In this document: positions 34,357 through 42,943 of the stretch, one piece after another
Position numbering within the stretch: position 1 is the first letter of the stretch
Layout: the number at the start of each line of letters is the position of its first letter
NCBI GenBank assembly: GCA_964565895.1
Contig: CAZMGT010000014.1
Location: forward strand, 1-64,000
Length of the DNA stretch: 64,000 bases
Reading direction: 5' to 3'
Origin: CAZMGT01 sp964565895
GTDB taxonomy: Bacteria; Armatimonadota; Zipacnadia; UBA1398; CAZMGT01
The notes under the pieces: model-generated
Told to the model about the DNA's origin: nothing
Seen by the model: only the letters and a program-made list of their open reading frames with translations
Database searches by the model: none
Made by a program: the position numbers and the translations under genes

Positions 34357-37300
34357 ATGGGCCGGGCGTGGCGCAAGTTTGCCGTTTTTCTTTTCGCGCT
34401 GCTTGCCCTTTCCGCGCGGGCCAGCGCGGAGTGGTGGGAGCAGGGTCGATATACCTGGTATTACAAAGACGACTGGCGGGCGCAGTTTATCCGCGGCGGC
34501 GGGCCGTTTAGGAAAACCTTTCGCTTAGACGAGCCGGTCCGTGTGGCCTATCTGCAGGTGTGGGCGCGCGAGTATCGCCTGCTCGTCAACGATGTTCTCG
34601 TGGGCGAAGATGCAGACGTTGGGACGATCGAAAACTACGACATTACCAAGCTGCTCCGCCAAGGGGAGAACACGATCGTCCTCGATGCCCGCGGCGAAGC
34701 AATCGCCGAGGGCGAACTCGTTTTGCGCTCCGGCCGCACGATCGCCATTCGCACCGACGCCTCGTGGGGGAAACGGGGCACGCGCGCCTCGCGCGAGCGC
34801 GCGAGCGGCCCGCGCGGCTATATGGGCAACTGCCACAACGCTCTCATCCCCACCTATACCGCCGAGCAGAAGCTTAAGGCGCGGGTGAACTACGTTCTTG
34901 CCGTGAAAAACCGCCTTGCCCTGCGCGACCTGCTTGTGCTGCACGAGCGGGCGAACCCCGCGGCGCTGGCGCAGCCCCAAAGCCCTGAGCTAGAGATGAT
35001 CCGCCGCGTGCGCGGCGACATCGCCCGGCTTGAGGCCCTCGGGCCTGAGGCAGTCGCAGCGGCCAAGCGGGCGCTGGCCTCGGGCGAGGTCTCCCCCGCG
35101 CTTGCCCGCGCGGCTGAATATGAAAATGTCGCGCGCGAGGCGGAGCGGCGCGCGGAAATTTTCGCCCAGGTTATGGACCTGCGCGCGGAGATCGCCTCGC
35201 TGTGGCACGCGGCAACGGTGTGCAAGGAGCGCGCAGGGGACGCTCCGCAGGAGGCCGTGGCATGTCTCTATCGCGCGCAAAAGAGCTACCTTAAAGCCCG
35301 ACGGGCCGCGGCCCAGGGCGGTTCGCTGGAGTCCATTGCCGCGGCTCTTTCCGCGGGGCGGAGCGAAGCTCAGCGCGCTCGCGAGCTGCTCGAGCGGCAG
35401 CTTGGCCTGTTCGTTGACCCAATAAACGTTTCGCGGCGCAACCGCCTGGGCTGGGTGACGACCACGCTGCTTTTGGGCAACGACCCCCTATGGTGGGAGT
35501 TTAGCCTGGCCCCCGCGGGCTGGCCCGGGGTTGAGCTGCAGGGCCTGTGGCGGTTTTCGCTTGACCCGGAAAACCGCGGCGAAAGCGCGCGCTGGCCCGC
35601 CCGCGCGCCCAATGGCGCGGCGCTCGTTTACGCCCCCGCCGCGTGGGAGTGGCAGGGGTTTGTGCAGGACAACCCGCGCTATCCCGCGGACTGCCCCTTT
35701 GCCCAAACGCCGAAGTTTAACGACAACAAGCCCTACAACGGGTTTGCCTGGTATTGGAAGGCGCTGCGCCTGCCGGAAGCGTGGCGCGTGGGCGGGGCGC
35801 CGCTTAAGCTCTACCTGGGCAAGCAGGGCAACGGCTGCTTTTGGCTCTACGTAAACGGCAGGCTGCACGGCGAGCCGCCGGAGGGGTTTTTTGGCTACGG
35901 CGAGGCGGCCGAGGAGCTTGCCCCCGACGAGCTGCGCTGGGGCAAAGAAAACCTGTTTGCCCTGCGCCTGTATAACCTGCAAAACCTCGGGGGGATAATC
36001 GAGCCCCCGCTCATGCTCTGCCGCGCGGGCAGCGAGCCACAGGTGCAGACGGCCCCCGCGGGGTGCGCCGTCTTCCGCCGCATCAGCTACCCCGTGCCCG
36101 CGCGGCGCGGAGGCGCTCGGCGGGTCACGCTAACCTTCCTGTGCAGCGCGCTGAGCCCCGCCGCCGTGGTGCTCTGCGACGATGCGCAGCTCAGGCTCTC
36201 CGGCTGGCGGGCGCGCGGGTGGAGGCCCCCCGATGCCCTCGTCTTTGCCACAGCGGCAGGCGTGCGCGCGGTGCCTTTTTCCTTGGCGCAGGGCCCAGCG
36301 ACGATCGCCGGAAGCGAGCTTGGCGAAAACTGGCTTTTGCTCTGGCCCACGAGACGGGGGGCGGATCGCCCGCGGCCCCTGCTGTTGGTTATGGAGCGCC
36401 GGCCGCAGAGCGTTGCTCTCGCCCCCGACGAGCTTGGGGAAACCGCCCTCGTCCTGCGCTTCTCCCAAGCGCCGGCGCGCCTGCTTATGCTGCGCCTCCC
36501 CGCGCGGAGCAGCTACCCCAGCGCGCCGGACAGCTCGGCCGTGGCCGAGTGCCGCATGTGGTCGCGCGCGCTTTTGCGCTACCCCACAGGCTACGCGGAG
36601 ATGTGCCGGCCGGGGCGGGAGGGGGAGAGGGCAGAGGTCGTCCTGCGCTACGAGTACCTAGAGCTACGCGACGACTGGGGGACGGAGCCGCTTGAGCTCG
36701 CGCCGCTGCCCACGCTACTCTCTTACGCTCGGGCCACGGGCTACCCGGGGGTTGATGTTCAGGGCGAGGTCGCTTTTCTGGGGGAGTTTTCGGGCAGGGG
36801 GCGCTATCTTGCGACAGAGCACCGCTACGAGGCGCTTTTGGCGACAAACGAGCTTTGCTTTACCTTCCGCCAGCTCGGGCCGGACAGGCTCTATAAAGGG
36901 GTCGGCTTTTGGACGGCCCCCGAGGAGCAGTGGGACGAGCAGCTCGCCCAGGTCCGCTCATGGGGGGCGAACAGCACGCGGCCCCAGCTTGTTTTTCACG
37001 GCGGCCGGTTTCGCATGATGACCGGCCTTTTGGGCGAGCTTACCTGGCCCGAGGAGAGCCTCGCCCGGCTCGACCGCTACGTCGCCCTGCACCAAAAGCA
37101 CGGGCTGCATTTTTGCATAAACTGGTTTTGGAACGCCGACCGGCCCATTGCCGAGCTCGGCGGGGCGTTTGCCAACAGCAGCCGCTGCTGGCGGAAAAAC
37201 CCCTGTGCCCGCCAGCTCATCATTGACTTTTGGAAAACCATTGCCCAGCGCTATCGCGACCTTCCCCCGCGAGCCGTGGGCTACGACCTGCTTAACGAGC

Positions 37301-37839
37301 CGGCATATGTCTTCTCCGACGACTGGAACAGCTTTGCCCGCGCGGCCACGGCGGCCATTCGCAGCGTTGACCGCACGCATCCCATTTATATCGAGGCGGG
37401 CAACGGCTGGGCGCAGCCGGAGGACTTCGACACGCTCCACGCAACGGGTGACGAGAACACGCTTTACTCGTTTCACTTCTACGGCCCGCACCATTACGAT
37501 GTCTTCTTGCGCGATGTGTGGTATCCGCGGTTCGAGGGGCCATATGGCTATGAGAGCCGTGCGGCGCTTGAGGAGCGGTTGCTCGCGCCCCTGCGTTTTG
37601 CCATTCGCAACAGGGCGCAGCTTCACCACGGCGAATTTGGAGTCTCGCCCATCGCTCCAGGTGATTCGCACTTGCGCTGGCTAGACGACCTGCTCGGGCT
37701 GCACGAGAAGCATCGCATCCACTGGAGCTATTGGCACTATAGCGGCCGCGAGATATATCGCACGGGGCTTGTCGCGGGGAAGCGGCTCAGTCCGAACCTC
37801 GCGGTCTTGCGCCGATATTGGGCAAGGGAAGGGGAGTAG
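34357..37839 (+). CDS. Giant secreted GH2/GH5-like glycosidase
   Basis: 1160 residues. Signal peptide 1-22 (FAVFLFALLALSARASA). Residues about 25-150 a jelly roll (FRKTFRLDEPVRVAYLQVW); about 168-358 helical, charged, Ala/Arg/Glu-rich, probably coiled coil; about 390-560 a GH2 sugar-binding-type domain (LWRFSLDPENRGESARWP, YAPAAWEWQGF, GFAWYWKALRLPEAW, WLYVNGRLHG); about 835-1157 a GH5-like barrel with YDLLNEPAYVF near 980 (acid/base Glu) and LHHGEFGVSP near 1090 (nucleophile Glu). Role inferred as extracellular beta-glycan hydrolase. ATG at 34357 has GGGGCGAG upstream; a GTG at 34327 in frame is possible. Lone gene followed by the aldolase after 7 bases. Confidence 0.86.
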   Translation: MGRAWRKFAVFLFALLALSARASAEWWEQGRYTWYYKDDWRAQFIRGGGPFRKTFRLDEPVRVAYLQVWAREYRLLVNDVLVGEDADVGTIENYDITKLLRQGENTIVLDARGEAIAEGELVLRSGRTIAIRTDASWGKRGTRASRERASGPRGYMGNCHNALIPTYTAEQKLKARVNYVLAVKNRLALRDLLVLHERANPAALAQPQSPELEMIRRVRGDIARLEALGPEAVAAAKRALASGEVSPALARAAEYENVAREAERRAEIFAQVMDLRAEIASLWHAATVCKERAGDAPQEAVACLYRAQKSYLKARRAAAQGGSLESIAAALSAGRSEAQRARELLERQLGLFVDPINVSRRNRLGWVTTTLLLGNDPLWWEFSLAPAGWPGVELQGLWRFSLDPENRGESARWPARAPNGAALVYAPAAWEWQGFVQDNPRYPADCPFAQTPKFNDNKPYNGFAWYWKALRLPEAWRVGGAPLKLYLGKQGNGCFWLYVNGRLHGEPPEGFFGYGEAAEELAPDELRWGKENLFALRLYNLQNLGGIIEPPLMLCRAGSEPQVQTAPAGCAVFRRISYPVPARRGGARRVTLTFLCSALSPAAVVLCDDAQLRLSGWRARGWRPPDALVFATAAGVRAVPFSLAQGPATIAGSELGENWLLLWPTRRGADRPRPLLLVMERRPQSVALAPDELGETALVLRFSQAPARLLMLRLPARSSYPSAPDSSAVAECRMWSRALLRYPTGYAEMCRPGREGERAEVVLRYEYLELRDDWGTEPLELAPLPTLLSYARATGYPGVDVQGEVAFLGEFSGRGRYLATEHRYEALLATNELCFTFRQLGPDRLYKGVGFWTAPEEQWDEQLAQVRSWGANSTRPQLVFHGGRFRMMTGLLGELTWPEESLARLDRYVALHQKHGLHFCINWFWNADRPIAELGGAFANSSRCWRKNPCARQLIIDFWKTIAQRYRDLPPRAVGYDLLNEPAYVFSDDWNSFARAATAAIRSVDRTHPIYIEAGNGWAQPEDFDTLHATGDENTLYSFHFYGPHHYDVFLRDVWYPRFEGPYGYESRAALEERLLAPLRFAIRNRAQLHHGEFGVSPIAPGDSHLRWLDDLLGLHEKHRIHWSYWHYSGREIYRTGLVAGKRLSPNLAVLRRYWAREGE

Positions 37840-37846
37840 ATCTGCG

Positions 37847-38776
37847 GTGTCGTTGGAGAACGTTGGCGTGGCGAAGATCATGCGCGCGGCATGGAAGCAG
37901 CACATTCTCGTCCCGGCGTTTAACGTCGCCTATTTGCCGATGACCGAGGTAATCAACGACACCCTGCGCGAGCTGGGCACATTTGGGCTAATCGAAGTCG
38001 CCCGGCCCGACGTAGAGAAGTTCGGGGCGAAAAGCTTTGCCGCCGTGGCCGAGGAGTTTAGGCGCGTCGCCGACCGGCGATTCGTGCGCCTGCATCTGGA
38101 CCACGTGCCGGTAATCGACGAGGACGGCCTGCGCGTGGACTGGGAGCCGCTGATTGACCAGGGGCTAGAGCTTGGGTTTGACTCGGTGATGATCGACGGC
38201 TCGCGGCTCCCGCTTGAGGAGAACATTGCGGCAACCAAAACGGTGGTCGAGAAGGCCCATGCGCGGGGCGTGCCTGTGGAGGCCGAGCTGGGCGCCGTGC
38301 TCGGCCACGAGCCCGGCCCCCTGCCCCCTTATGAGGAGCTGTTTGCCACAGGCAAGGGGTTCACCGACCCAGACGAGGCGGCGCGGTTTGTCCGCGAGAC
38401 GGGGGTGGATTGGCTTTCCGTTGCTGTGGGCAACATTCACGGGGCAATTAGCGGCGCAGCGAAAGACCAAGCCAAGCCCGAGGCCCGCCTGAACATCGAG
38501 CACCTGCGGCGGCTAAACGAAGTCTGCGGCGTCCCGCTCGTGCTCCATGGCGGCTCGGGGATTAGGCGCGAGAGCCTGCTTAAGGGAATCCAAAACGGAA
38601 TCGCTAAGATTAACATCGGGACGAACATCCGCCAGCCGTACGAGGCCCACCTGCGCGAGCACCCCGGCGATATTGCCGGCGCGCAGCAAGCGGTGGCCGA
38701 GGAGATCCGCACGCTTATCGTCGACGTCTACGGTATCGCGGGCTCTGCGGAGCGCATTGCCGAGGCTCTGGAGTAG
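37847..38776 (+). CDS. Class II fructose-bisphosphate aldolase family protein
   Basis: 309 residues. Zinc aldolase of the FbaA/GatY/KbaY group that splits fructose or tagatose 1,6-bisphosphate into triose phosphates. Seen: AFNVAYLPMTEVIN, HLDHVPVIDEDGL (first metal ligand His), GFDSVMIDGSRLPLEEN, EAELGAVLGHEPG, VAVGNIHGAISG, LVLHGGSGIRRESL and GIAKINIGTNIR, all blocks in the expected order. The choice between fructose, tagatose and other sugar bisphosphates is not possible from sequence. GTG at 37847 with GGGGAG upstream; another GTG at 37868 is possible. Probably cotranscribed with the glycosidase gene 7 bases upstream. Confidence 0.92.
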   Translation: MSLENVGVAKIMRAAWKQHILVPAFNVAYLPMTEVINDTLRELGTFGLIEVARPDVEKFGAKSFAAVAEEFRRVADRRFVRLHLDHVPVIDEDGLRVDWEPLIDQGLELGFDSVMIDGSRLPLEENIAATKTVVEKAHARGVPVEAELGAVLGHEPGPLPPYEELFATGKGFTDPDEAARFVRETGVDWLSVAVGNIHGAISGAAKDQAKPEARLNIEHLRRLNEVCGVPLVLHGGSGIRRESLLKGIQNGIAKINIGTNIRQPYEAHLREHPGDIAGAQQAVAEEIRTLIVDVYGIAGSAERIAEALE

Positions 38777-38794
38777 GCGGCTTGCTTTTCGCGG

Positions 38795-39853
38795 CTAAAG
38801 GCCTTCCTCGGCGAGCTTTTGGAGCAGCTCGCGCTGCTTGCGCGAAAGCTTGCGCGGGACTTCCACGCGAACGTAAACATATTGGTCGCCGCGCCGGCCG
38901 GTGTTTGTCTCCGGCAGCCCCATCCCACGGATAACCAAGCGCTCGCCCGTTTGCGTCCCGGGGGGTATCTCCAAGTCCACTTCCTCGCCGTAGATCGTGG
39001 GCACCTTAACCTTCGCCCCGAGCGCCGCCTGAGAGAAAGTAATGGGCAGTTCAAGGGAAAGGTCGCTGCCCCGGCGCTGGAACAGCTCGTGGGGCTCAAT
39101 GTGGATGAAGATGTATAGGTCGCCCGGGGGCGCTCCCCGAAAGCCGGCCTCGCCCTCGCCGGCGAGGCGAATGCGGTCGCCATCGCGCACGCCGGCGGGG
39201 ATTTTTACGTCGATGGTCGTCTTTTTAAGCACTCGCCCCTCGCCCCGGCAGGCGCGACAGGGGTTGCGCACAACGACGCCCTCGCCGTGGCAGTTAGGGC
39301 AGGTGGTTACGGTGGAGAAGCTGCCGATTATCGTGTGGCTTGTGCTGGCAATCTGCCCCCGGCCCCCGCAGGTGGGGCACTCGAGGATGTCGGAAAGCCC
39401 GCCTGCGGCTCCCGTGGCGTCGCACTCCTCGCAGTAGTCGATCTTTTCCACCTCAAGGCGCTTTTCCGTGCCCGTAGCCACTTCCTCGAGGGTCAGCTGC
39501 ATGTCGTAGCGCAGGTCGGCGCCGCGTTCCACGCGTCGCCGGCGCGTGCCGAAGCCCCCGAAGAACGTCTCGATAAGGTCCTCTAGCCCGCCGAAGCCAA
39601 ACGGGTCGAACGAAGCATCGTAGCGCGGGGCGTCGTGGCCCCAGCGGTCGTACTGCGCGCGCTTGCGGTCGTCGGAGAGGACGGCATAGGCCTCGGCGAG
39701 CTCTTTGAACTTTTCCTCGGCGGTGGGGTCGTTGGGGTTTACGTCCGGGTGGTATTTGCGCGCCAAGCGGCGGTACGCTTTTTTAATTTCCTCACGAGAA
39801 GCATTCCGCGGGACGCCGAGGATCTCGTAATAGTCGCGCTTTTTGCTGGCCAC
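38795..39853 (-). CDS. dnaJ: Chaperone DnaJ
   Basis: 352 residues, full-length type I DnaJ, Hsp70 co-chaperone. J domain residues 5-70 with the HPD motif at 35-37; short Gly/Phe stretch (DPFGFGGLEDLIETFFGGFG); zinc region with four repeats CEECDATG, CPTCGGRG, CPNCHGEG and CRACRGEG; carboxyl substrate-binding domains (VKIPAGVRDGDRIRLAGEGE, EVDLEIPPGTQTGERLVIRG). dnaK and grpE are not adjacent. Follows rpoZ by 57 bases on the reverse strand, and converges with the aldolase gene with an 18-base gap. Confidence 0.97.
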   Translation of the reverse strand: MASKKRDYYEILGVPRNASREEIKKAYRRLARKYHPDVNPNDPTAEEKFKELAEAYAVLSDDRKRAQYDRWGHDAPRYDASFDPFGFGGLEDLIETFFGGFGTRRRRVERGADLRYDMQLTLEEVATGTEKRLEVEKIDYCEECDATGAAGGLSDILECPTCGGRGQIASTSHTIIGSFSTVTTCPNCHGEGVVVRNPCRACRGEGRVLKKTTIDVKIPAGVRDGDRIRLAGEGEAGFRGAPPGDLYIFIHIEPHELFQRRGSDLSLELPITFSQAALGAKVKVPTIYGEEVDLEIPPGTQTGERLVIRGMGLPETNTGRRGDQYVYVRVEVPRKLSRKQRELLQKLAEEGL

Positions 39854-39910
39854 GGTTAGCTGCGCCGCAAGCGGGCCGCGCGGGGGCGCGGCCGGGGTAG
39901 GCTGCGGGCG

Positions 39911-40222
39911 TTAGTTGTCGCCCGCGCCGAGGACGGAGTCCAGGTCGATGTCCAGGTCGACATCGAGCTCCTGCTCGCCCTCGGGCTGTTGCGCCTCGGG
40001 CTGCTCCTGCACCTGCTCTTGCTCCGGCTGCTCCTCTTGGCCGACAAGGACTTCTTTCTGGGCGATTTCGTGCAGGGCGATGGTTATCGGGTTTTTGGAC
40101 TTACAGTCCACCAGGGGCTTGGCCCCGTCCTTGAGCTGTTCTGCGCGCTTGGCCACGGCAACAACCAAGGCATACTTGCTGCCCACCTTTGCCTCAAGTG
40201 CGTCAAGGTCGGGGTCGAGCAT
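39911..40222 (-). CDS. rpoZ: RNA polymerase omega subunit with acidic tail
   Basis: 103 residues. The amino half (VGSKYALVVAVAKRAEQL, KNPITIALHEIAQKEV) is the omega/RPB6 fold, which helps assemble the core enzyme. The carboxyl 40 residues are unusual: rich in Glu, Gln, Pro and Asp, with a repeated pattern (EEQPEQEQVQEQPEAQQPEG) followed by ELDVDLDIDLDS, probably disordered. ATG at 40222 is taken; GTG at 40228 is closer to the GAGGAGG site. Leads dnaJ. The likely promoter is the AT-rich stretch around 40338. Confidence 0.88.
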   Translation of the reverse strand: MLDPDLDALEAKVGSKYALVVAVAKRAEQLKDGAKPLVDCKSKNPITIALHEIAQKEVLVGQEEQPEQEQVQEQPEAQQPEGEQELDVDLDIDLDSVLGAGDN

Positions 40223-40337
40223 GCCCACAACGCCTCCTCGCAAGCAGAGACAGCTCCAGGCAGGTGAAGCGCGGCCGCGGAAGACGGCCGCGTCGCTGCC
40301 CCAGGTGCGGAAGTTAGGTTAGTCGCGCCGAAACTAT

Positions 40338-40343
40338 ATTATA
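40338..40343 (-). promoter_or_regulatory. -10 box candidate for rpoZ-dnaJ
   Basis: Perfect TATAAT on the reverse strand inside the AT-rich stretch 40333-40380, about 110 nt before rpoZ. A TTGACA at 40380-40375 lies 31 bases upstream, too far to be its -35, so only the -10 is called. Between promoter and gene an 8-bp inverted repeat (40270-40277 with 40285-40292) lies in the leader. Confidence 0.4.
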
Positions 40344-40462
40344 CTCCTGCGTTTTGCGTTTTTCTATTATTTTTTGTCAAACGCCAAGCGCGCGGTGCAA
40401 ACGCCCCTACGCGCAACGATGTTCATCTTGGCCTCCGTCGCCCGCCAGCGCGGGGCGAAACG

Positions 40463-40491
40463 TTGACTGCCGCGCCGGTTTTGCGTACGAT
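40463..40491 (+). promoter_or_regulatory. Promoter of the tRNA-Leu gene
   Basis: TTGACT (40463-40468), 17 bases, TACGAT (40486-40491). Predicted start near 40498, 12 nt before the mature tRNA. Confidence 0.6.
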
Positions 40492-40509
40492 CATAGGCGC
40501 CGCTCGGGT

Positions 40510-40598
40510 GCCGAAGTGGCGGAACTGGCAGACGCGGCGGACTCAAAATCCGTTGCCCCTCGCGGGGCGTGTGGGTTCGAATCCCACCTTCGGCACCA
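40510..40598 (+). tRNA. tRNA-Leu, anticodon CAA, CCA encoded
   Basis: 89 bases. Acceptor stem GCCGAAG (40510-40516) pairs with CTTCGGC (40588-40594), discriminator A and genomic CCA at 40596-40598. The anticodon loop CTCAAAA gives anticodon CAA (reads UUG). A long class II variable arm (GCCCC/GGGGC stem) and a T arm GTGGG-TTCGAAT-CCCAC complete the cloverleaf. A T-rich stretch follows at 40601-40610. It lies between reverse-strand genes on its own transcript. Confidence 0.97.
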
Positions 40599-40619
40599 AC
40601 CTCGCTTTTTCTCCTGCGC

Positions 40620-41093
40620 TTACCTTCGGGGGAACGTGTGGTAGACGCCGATTCCGATGCTAAACCCCGCCGGCGGGGGGCAAGTCCACCAGCCATAGCC
40701 CCACCAGCACGGGCCCCAATAGTAGCGATAGGGCCAAAGGGGCCACCAGTCGTCCCAAAACGGATAGCAGCGCCGGTAGTAATAGATCTCGCGGTGCCTC
40801 CGCCCCTCGGCGGCCTCCGCGGCGCGCTCTGCTGGGCGAATCTCGGCCTCCTTCTCGCGCAGAACCTCCTCATAGGCCCGCGCCTCGCGCGCCGACTCCG
40901 AAACCACGCGCAGGCCCTTCTCGTTCCCTCGCTCGTCCGCGGAGGATAGCTTAACCGGCGGCGCAAAAGCAGCACCTTGCCCCGTGGGCGCCGGGGCTGC
41001 GGGCAGCTCCTTCTCATTCCCTGCGCCGCTGGCGCCAGCGCACAGCGCAAACAGCGCGAACATACATCCGACGAGAAAGCAGGCGCCTCTCAT
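40620..41093 (-). CDS. Small exported Trp/Tyr-rich protein
   Basis: 157 residues of unknown function. Signal peptide (FLVGCMFALFALCAGASGAG), a helical charged middle (SESAREARAYEEVLREKEAEIR, about 65-95), then a short carboxyl part extremely rich in Trp, Tyr and Pro (YYYRRCYPFWDDWW, WPYRYYWGPCWWGYGWW) with four Cys-near-aromatic spots. Such tails occur in envelope or outer-membrane-associated proteins in related phyla but have no defined role. ATG at 41093 has AAAAGGG upstream. A second aromatic, tandem-like protein follows at 41145; the two may be one unit. Confidence 0.65.
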   Translation of the reverse strand: MRGACFLVGCMFALFALCAGASGAGNEKELPAAPAPTGQGAAFAPPVKLSSADERGNEKGLRVVSESAREARAYEEVLREKEAEIRPAERAAEAAEGRRHREIYYYRRCYPFWDDWWPLWPYRYYWGPCWWGYGWWTCPPPAGFSIGIGVYHTFPRR

Positions 41094-41144
41094 TGCCCTT
41101 TTGCCTCAACAGCGGGGATCGCTCGCGCGGCCGCCCGCGCCGTA

Positions 41145-41627
41145 TTAGAACTTGCGCGGGTTGTAATATACCCGCGACCCAGCCGCGCTTTTCCGGCTTG
41201 CATTATAGCCGTGCCTAATTGTGTCTACGACGACGCCATAGCGGGCGTTATAGTACGCTCCGCTGCGGGTAATCGTAGTCCGCGGCCGGGGGACGTAGTG
41301 CACCGTCGGCCCCCAGGTATATCGGGGATAGAACGGGCCATAGGTATAGCCGGGCAGGGGGACGACTACGCGCTGGTGGTAGTCTCCGCACGGGCCGTAG
41401 ATGTGCGTCTCGTGCACGGCATAGCCGCCGTAGAGCGGGGCGTAGGTGAGAAGCGGCCTGGGGCGGACATAGGGAAAGCCCACGTGCGAGTAATGCCACG
41501 GGGGAACGCAAGGCCGGCCGATGGTAATGCTAAAGCGGAGCTCATCCGCTCGAGCGGGAGGTGCTCCCAGGGCAAGGAGAAGGGCAACGCCGGCAAGCGC
41601 CACGCAACCGAGGACTCTAACCCTCAT
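41145..41627 (-). CDS. Small exported Tyr/His/Pro-rich protein
   Basis: 160 residues of unknown function. Signal peptide (VLGCVALAGVALLLALGAPPARA, cleavage near ARADEL). The mature protein is full of Tyr, His, Arg, Pro and Gly with two cysteines (GRPCVPPWHYSHVG, YGPCGDYHQRVVV), looking like a short low-complexity envelope protein. ATG at 41627 has GAGGAGGCGGAG upstream. Lies 51 bases upstream of the Trp/Tyr-rich gene, same strand, so both may be transcribed together. Confidence 0.65.
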   Translation of the reverse strand: MRVRVLGCVALAGVALLLALGAPPARADELRFSITIGRPCVPPWHYSHVGFPYVRPRPLLTYAPLYGGYAVHETHIYGPCGDYHQRVVVPLPGYTYGPFYPRYTWGPTVHYVPRPRTTITRSGAYYNARYGVVVDTIRHGYNASRKSAAGSRVYYNPRKF

Positions 41628-41787
41628 CGCCGCTCCGCCTCCTCTCGCGCTGCGCACAGGCTAACCGCCTGCCCGTTGCGCGCTCCGCTGCGCCTTTAAG
41701 ACGAACGCTGGCGCGCAGCAGTTCCCTCTACAGCCAGTATACTATACGCCTTGGCCGCCGGCTATCTTTCCCCCGCGGCGGCGCGGC

Positions 41788-42837
41788 CTACCGCTTTTGC
41801 AACTCATAGACGCTCGGGCGAAGGTTAGACACGCTTACCCCCCGCGCGGAGCGGATGGACAGCCGGTCGATCTGCGCCACAACGCCCTCCGTCAGCCGCT
41901 TTTCCAGGGTAAGCACCACGGCCCGGCCCCCGGGGCGCAGGACGCGCGCCACCTCCTTTAGCACCGGCGGGTAAAGCGCGCGGTTTGCCCGATGCGACCC
42001 GCTGCGCCGCCCCCAGGGGAAGTTGGAGACGATGACATCTACCGTTGCGCTCGGCAGGGGCAGACGCCGCGCGTCCCAACGCACAAGCGTCACACGCGCT
42101 TGGGTATAGGCGACGTTGTCCTGGGCGCGGGCGAGGGCCTCGGGGTCTACGTCGCCGCCCACGACGCGCAGGTTCTCCCAGCTCAGCGCGGCCTCAATGG
42201 GAATGGTCCCCGAGCCGCACATGGGGTCTAACAGCAGCTCGCCCGCCTGCGGCGCGGCGATGCGAATTAGGCAGTGCGCCACGCTCGCCTTAAGCGCGGC
42301 ATGGCCGCTGCGCAGCCGGTCGCGCCGGTGGAGGCTATAGTCGGTAAGGCTTACCCCAACGACCAGCCAGTCGTCGGAAAGATGGGCCTTTACCTCGATG
42401 TCGTAGCCCTCGAGGTCCACAGGCCAGCCGTAGCGCTGAACAACCCCTGCGCCGAGGTAGCTGGCGATCTCCGGCGAGCGGTATTCGTGCTCCCCGCCGC
42501 GTTGTGCGGTAACGCGGAACGAGGGGACGTCGCAAAGCTCCACGCCCCGCGCCCGAAGCGAAAGCGCAACCGCCTCGTCCAAGGAAAGCCCGGCGATCCA
42601 CTCGCGCATTTGCTCCAGCGCGTGCCGTTGCGGTGGGACGTTTTTCAGCTCCGCGACATAGGCGTAACAGCGGTTGACGGAGCGCAGCTTTAGCACATCG
42701 CTCGGCGGGCCGTCGTAGTCGAAAAACACCCTGCCGTAGACGTGCCACATGTTGCGCACCCCGGGGAGTCGCTCGGCGATCTCCTCCTCGCACACAGTCT
42801 CGAATCCGCCGCAGACGGTAACGAAGTAGCTGGGCAT
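41788..42837 (-). CDS. THUMP domain class I RNA methyltransferase (TrmN/Trm14-like)
   Basis: 349 residues. THUMP-like amino half (residues about 1-150, CEEEIAERLPGVRNMWHVYGRV, ERREYRSP style blocks including EHEYRSPEIASYLG), then a Rossmann methyltransferase: motif I LLDPMCGSGTIPIEAALSW near 195, acidic loop VGGDVDPEALARAQDN, and motif IV SNFPWGRRSG near 270. NFPWG-type motif IV marks guanine N2 methyltransferases of tRNA (Trm14/TrmN) or 23S rRNA (RlmL/RlmK); tRNA G6 N2 methylation is my first guess. ATG at 42837 is used because THUMP homology begins there; an upstream start at 42873 adds only a basic stretch. Confidence 0.86.
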   Translation of the reverse strand: MPSYFVTVCGGFETVCEEEIAERLPGVRNMWHVYGRVFFDYDGPPSDVLKLRSVNRCYAYVAELKNVPPQRHALEQMREWIAGLSLDEAVALSLRARGVELCDVPSFRVTAQRGGEHEYRSPEIASYLGAGVVQRYGWPVDLEGYDIEVKAHLSDDWLVVGVSLTDYSLHRRDRLRSGHAALKASVAHCLIRIAAPQAGELLLDPMCGSGTIPIEAALSWENLRVVGGDVDPEALARAQDNVAYTQARVTLVRWDARRLPLPSATVDVIVSNFPWGRRSGSHRANRALYPPVLKEVARVLRPGGRAVVLTLEKRLTEGVVAQIDRLSIRSARGVSVSNLRPSVYELQKR

Positions 42838-42889
42838 GGTTCTTCTCCGCGGCGCGGGGCGCCATTTTGGCAAAAGGGTGTTTGATATT

Positions 42890-42898
42890 TGTTACACT
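42890..42898 (+). promoter_or_regulatory. Extended -10 promoter candidate for mgtC
   Basis: TG-T-TACACT at 42890-42898, predicted start near 42905, about 39 nt before the ATG, in an AT-rich patch. No clear -35 at 17 bases. Confidence 0.4.
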
Positions 42899-42943
42899 TC
42901 CTGCTAACTTTGTGAAAAGGGCGGGCAAAGGGAGCGGACGTTT

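Noticed and set aside
40338..40380. TTGACA and TATAAT as one promoter for rpoZ
   Set aside because: The spacing is 31 bases, too long for a sigma-70 pair; only the -10 box is kept.
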